From contig CAZHSC010000112.1 of the NCBI GenBank assembly GCA_964534995.1, forward strand, positions 1 through 8,964: a stretch of DNA of 8,964 nucleotides, given 5' to 3'. The position numbers and the translations under genes were made by a program. The stretch comes from JAJTFW01 sp964534995. Lineage in GTDB: Bacteria; Bacteroidota; Bacteroidia; AKYH767-A; OLB10. The notes beneath the pieces are model-generated. The model was not told the DNA's origin. It did no database searches and was given only the letters and a program-made list of their open reading frames with translations. This document shows positions 5,879 to 8,964 of this stretch, piece by piece; the first letter of the stretch is position 1; each line of letters opens with the position of its first letter.

Positions 5879-8767
5879 ATGTCAAATTACCAGTTTACCG
5901 ACCGCCATATAGGCCCGGATGCAAAAGAGACCCAGGAAATGTTATTGGCCATTGGGGTGAGTTCTGTTGAAGAACTAATTGATAAAACGATTCCAAAGGA
6001 TATTCGCCTGAAAGGGGAACTGAATACCCCACCGGCCCAGGATGAGGCCACATTTCTGCGTGAATTGAGGAAGGCGGCTTCGAAAAACAAAATATTTCGT
6101 ACCTACATAGGGTTAGGTTATCATAACACTATTACCCCCGGTGTTATTCAACGCAATGTGTTTGAAAATCCGGGTTGGTACACCGCCTATACTCCCTATC
6201 AGGCTGAGATCGCCCAGGGAAGGCTCGAAGCCTTGTTAAACTTCCAGACCATGGTGGTGGATCTTACCGGTATGGAAATTGCGAATGCCTCGCTCCTCGA
6301 CGAATCCACCGCCGCCGCTGAAGCAATGAACATGCTTTTTCACACACGCACCAGAGAGCAGGAAAATTCTTCCTGCCATAAATTTTTTATATCTGACGAA
6401 TCCTTTCCTCAAACCATCGATGTACTTAAAACAAGGGCTACTCCATTGGGTATTGAACTGGTGATAGCTCCTCCGTCCACATTTAATTTTGGAAAGGAAT
6501 ATTTTGGAGCATTGTTGCAGTATCCTGGCAAAGAAGGTAATATAAGCGATAACTCCTCCTTTACCGGTAAGTGCCATGCAAATGGAATACGCGTAGTGGT
6601 TGCTGCCGATATCATGTCACTGGTATTATTAACACCTCCCGGTGAATGGGGCGCGGATGTTGTTGTAGGTTCTACTCAGCGATTTGGCGTACCCATGGGC
6701 TATGGTGGCCCCCATGCCGCGTATTTCGCGACCAAAGAAGCATATAAGCGCGATATACCCGGCCGTATCATTGGACTGAGCATCGATGCCGCCGGAAAAC
6801 CCGCCTTGCGCATGGCATTACAGACTCGTGAACAGCATATCAAGCGGGAGAAAGCTACCTCCAATATTTGCACAGCTCAGGTATTGCTGGCTGTGATGGC
6901 TTCTATGTATGCGGTATATCATGGTGCACGTGGCCTTAAAGCCATTGCCGGCCAGATACACCTACGTGCCGCTGAAATCGCAGCAGGTGTAAGTAAACTT
7001 GGTTTTAAAGTGATTCATGATCAGTATTTCGATACGATATCTATCGATGGAAACGGCAAAAGTGAAGCCGTCCGTAAACTGGCGGAGGACGCTCAGATGA
7101 ATTTCCGATATGAAAGCAACGGGAATATTGTAATTAATGTGGACGAGACCACGCTACCCGATGATGTGAGCCAGATTATTTCGGTGTTCGCCAGGGTGGA
7201 CGGCTATGATTATAAAAGAAACGGTGCCGATCATAAGGTGCATACTATTATCAATGATACTTATCCCTTAAGGCGTACTTCAGATTTCCTCACCAATATT
7301 GTATTTAATAAATACCGCAGTGAAACAGATATGCTTAGGTATATTAAACATTTGGAAAACAAGGACCTCGCCTTGAATCACTCCATGATTGCTCTGGGAT
7401 CTTGTACCATGAAGTTAAATGCCACCAGTGAGATGATGCCTTTAAGCTGGCCGCTGTGGGGTAGCATTCATCCATTTGTTCCGGTTGATCAGGCACAGGG
7501 TTACGCTCAGATCATCCGCGAACTGGAAGGGTATCTGTGCGAAATCACCGGCTTTGACGCTGTATCCCTGCAACCCAATTCAGGTGCCCAGGGTGAGTAT
7601 GCCGGATTAATGGCTATTCGCGGATATCTTGAAGCAAAGGGAGAAGGTCATCGTAATGTTTGCCTGATTCCGCAAAGCGCGCACGGTACCAACCCGGCAA
7701 GCGCCGTGATGGCAGGTTGGTCAATCGTTGTGGTGAAGTGTGATGAAAATGGTAACATCGATCTCGCTGATCTGAAAGCGAAGGCGGAACTTTACCGTAA
7801 TAACCTGGCCGCTGCTATGGTAACCTACCCCAGTACCCACGGGGTGTATGAAGAAGGTATCCGTGAACTTACAAAAATTATTCACGACAACGGTGGGCAG
7901 GTGTATATGGACGGTGCTAACATGAATGCACAGGTGGGATTAACGAGCCCCGGTATGATCGGAGCTGATGTTTGCCATCTTAACCTCCATAAAACCTTTG
8001 CTATCCCCCACGGGGGCGGGGGACCCGGCATGGGTCCTATTGGCGTAGCGAAACACCTGGCGCCATTCCTGTCTAACCATCCTGTTGTCAATTTAAACAA
8101 TGAGCGTAAAGGCACAGCCGTTAGTGCAGCGCCATGGGGAAGCGCATTGATCCTGCTTATATCATATGGCTATATCAGAATGTTGGGAAACCGGGGACTC
8201 AGGAAGTCCACCGAGTATGCCATCTTTAATGCCAATTATATGAAGGCAAGGCTGGATGGCCACTATCCGATATTGTACAAAGGTGCCAATGGTTTTGTTG
8301 CACATGAAATGATACTTGACTGCAGGGCCTTTAAGCAAAGCGCCGGTATCGAAGCGGGTGACATTGCAAAGCGACTGATGGACTATGGTTTTCATGCACC
8401 AACCGTTGCTTTCCCTGTAGCCGGTACCCTGATGGTGGAGCCCACTGAAAGTGAGTCGAAGGAGGAACTTGACCGTTTTTGTGACGCAATGATCTCCATC
8501 CGTGAAGAAATCCGTGCCATCGAAAATGGTAACGCCGATAAACACAATAATCCGCTTATCAATGCTCCTCATACTGTGGCTGAGTTAACCGCCGATGAAT
8601 GGAACTATCCATACAGCCGCAAAGAAGCTGCATGGCCTGCTCCCTGGCTGGCTGCCAATAAATTCTGGCCATCAGTTAAACGAGTTGACAATGCTTATGG
8701 TGACCGTAATCTTGTTTGCTCCTGTCCGGAGGTCAGCAGCTACGAAGAAGCCGCGCTCCACTCCTGA
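5879..8767 (+). CDS. gcvP: Glycine dehydrogenase (aminomethyl-transferring), glycine cleavage system P protein
   Basis: A 962-residue, full-length fused P protein (E. coli form is about 957). It is cytosolic and PLP-dependent: it decarboxylates glycine and passes the aminomethyl group to the lipoyl arm of GcvH (EC 1.4.4.2). The N-terminal half opens with FTDRHIGPD (6-14), the family's usual start, and carries YTAYTPYQAEIAQGRLEALL (100-119) and the SNICTAQ segment. The C-terminal half carries NHSMIALGSCTMKLN and the PLP site NLHKTFAIPHGGGGPG, with the Schiff-base lysine at K705. I chose the ATG at 5879 because homologues begin just before FTDRHIGP; an in-frame TTG at 5819 would add 20 residues lying over the -7 element. 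No frameshift or missing key residue is seen. gcvT, gcvH and lpd are not in the window, so it is a stand-alone transcription unit, closed by the terminator at 8793-8827. Confidence 0.98.
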   Translation: MSNYQFTDRHIGPDAKETQEMLLAIGVSSVEELIDKTIPKDIRLKGELNTPPAQDEATFLRELRKAASKNKIFRTYIGLGYHNTITPGVIQRNVFENPGWYTAYTPYQAEIAQGRLEALLNFQTMVVDLTGMEIANASLLDESTAAAEAMNMLFHTRTREQENSSCHKFFISDESFPQTIDVLKTRATPLGIELVIAPPSTFNFGKEYFGALLQYPGKEGNISDNSSFTGKCHANGIRVVVAADIMSLVLLTPPGEWGADVVVGSTQRFGVPMGYGGPHAAYFATKEAYKRDIPGRIIGLSIDAAGKPALRMALQTREQHIKREKATSNICTAQVLLAVMASMYAVYHGARGLKAIAGQIHLRAAEIAAGVSKLGFKVIHDQYFDTISIDGNGKSEAVRKLAEDAQMNFRYESNGNIVINVDETTLPDDVSQIISVFARVDGYDYKRNGADHKVHTIINDTYPLRRTSDFLTNIVFNKYRSETDMLRYIKHLENKDLALNHSMIALGSCTMKLNATSEMMPLSWPLWGSIHPFVPVDQAQGYAQIIRELEGYLCEITGFDAVSLQPNSGAQGEYAGLMAIRGYLEAKGEGHRNVCLIPQSAHGTNPASAVMAGWSIVVVKCDENGNIDLADLKAKAELYRNNLAAAMVTYPSTHGVYEEGIRELTKIIHDNGGQVYMDGANMNAQVGLTSPGMIGADVCHLNLHKTFAIPHGGGGPGMGPIGVAKHLAPFLSNHPVVNLNNERKGTAVSAAPWGSALILLISYGYIRMLGNRGLRKSTEYAIFNANYMKARLDGHYPILYKGANGFVAHEMILDCRAFKQSAGIEAGDIAKRLMDYGFHAPTVAFPVAGTLMVEPTESESKEELDRFCDAMISIREEIRAIENGNADKHNNPLINAPHTVAELTADEWNYPYSRKEAAWPAPWLAANKFWPSVKRVDNAYGDRNLVCSCPEVSSYEEAALHS

Positions 8768-8792
8768 AATTGAAAGCATTAAATGACTTATT

Positions 8793-8827
8793 ACGCCCGG
8801 TCTCCTTCTATTCAGGCCGGGCGTTTT
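8793..8827 (+). terminator. Intrinsic terminator of gcvP
   Basis: ACGCCCGG (8793-8800) pairs with CCGGGCGT (8817-8824) to give an eight-pair, GC-rich stem with a 16-base loop, followed directly by a T-run (8824-8827). It starts 25 bases after the gcvP stop codon. Confidence 0.85.
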
Positions 8828-8876
8828 CATTAATATAGCTTCCCTCATCCCTCCACCTGCTTTTATCCATACATGT

Positions 8877-8964
8877 GCGTTAATCCGTATATTCGTACAT
8901 CCGTACATCCGTACATCCGCGTTAATCCGTGCATCCGTAAACATCCGTACATCCGCGTTAATCC
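8877..8964. repeat. Degenerate tandem array of 8- and 10-base units ending in ATCC
   Basis: The whole stretch parses without gaps into short units. Eight-base units are GTACATCC at 8895, 8903, 8911 and 8947, GTGCATCC at 8929 and a worn GTATATTC at 8887. Ten-base units are GCGTTAATCC at 8877, 8919 and 8955 and GTAAACATCC at 8937. The composite GTACATCCGCGTTAATCC occurs twice (8911-8928 and 8947-8964). The array continues past the window edge. It is non-coding, lies after the gcvP terminator, and resembles the short 'ATCCGTG'-like intergenic repeats I recall from Bacteroidota genomes; that link is from memory. A 90-codon minus-strand frame through it is only a product of the repeat. Confidence 0.85.

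Noticed and set aside
6484..6491. TAATTTTG match to the -7 consensus inside gcvP
   Set aside because: It is internal to the coding sequence; a handful of such matches is expected by chance in a window this size.
8162..8572. 136-codon minus-strand frame inside gcvP
   Set aside because: It is antisense to the well-conserved C-terminal part of glycine dehydrogenase and shows no recognisable motif.
8672..8944. 90-codon minus-strand frame over the end of gcvP and the repeat array
   Set aside because: Its sequence is made by the short repeats and the antisense of gcvP, and it would read through the terminator hairpin; no protein features.
8877..8964. CRISPR array
   Set aside because: The units are 8-10 bases with no unique spacers between them, so it is a simple tandem repeat.

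Overview
The window looks like a chromosomal stretch from a member of the Bacteroidota, plausibly near Chitinophagaceae/Sphingobacteriales. The reasons are the Bacteroidota-type -7 promoter element (TAnnTTTG) at several gene starts, the lack of clear Shine-Dalgarno sites, exported proteins and an outer-membrane barrel of Bacteroidetes style, and a full-length fused glycine dehydrogenase. The family-level placement is a guess from memory of similar genes.

Layout: everything left of about 5.58 kb is on the minus strand and the large gene on the right is on the plus strand, diverging from a roughly 300-base intergenic region. In minus-strand reading order there is first a small exported protein of unknown function (4961-5575), then a UbiA-like multi-pass membrane protein (4030-4857), then a predicted outer-membrane beta-barrel protein (3310-3996). 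These are followed by a three-gene operon joined by two ATGA stop/start overlaps: a dCMP/cytidine-type deaminase (2762-3235), an S41 C-terminal-processing peptidase (1176-2765), and a GT39-like multi-pass membrane glycosyltransferase that runs off the left edge (1-1179). On the plus strand is gcvP (5879-8767), the decarboxylating subunit of the glycine cleavage system. It is followed by a strong intrinsic terminator and then a degenerate tandem array of short GTACATCC / GCGTTAATCC units that reaches the right edge.

How the genes work together: gcvP acts with the T, H and L proteins, none of which is encoded here. The minus-strand genes are mostly envelope proteins (exported, inner-membrane, outer-membrane, periplasmic protease, lipid-linked sugar transferase), with the soluble deaminase at the head of the operon as the exception. 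I see no mobile element, phage, CRISPR, tRNA or rRNA, and no clear new system. The points most worth a second look are -7 elements placed so close to start codons that transcripts would be nearly leaderless, a UbiA-like protein that keeps only the second Asp motif, and the repeat array at the right end.
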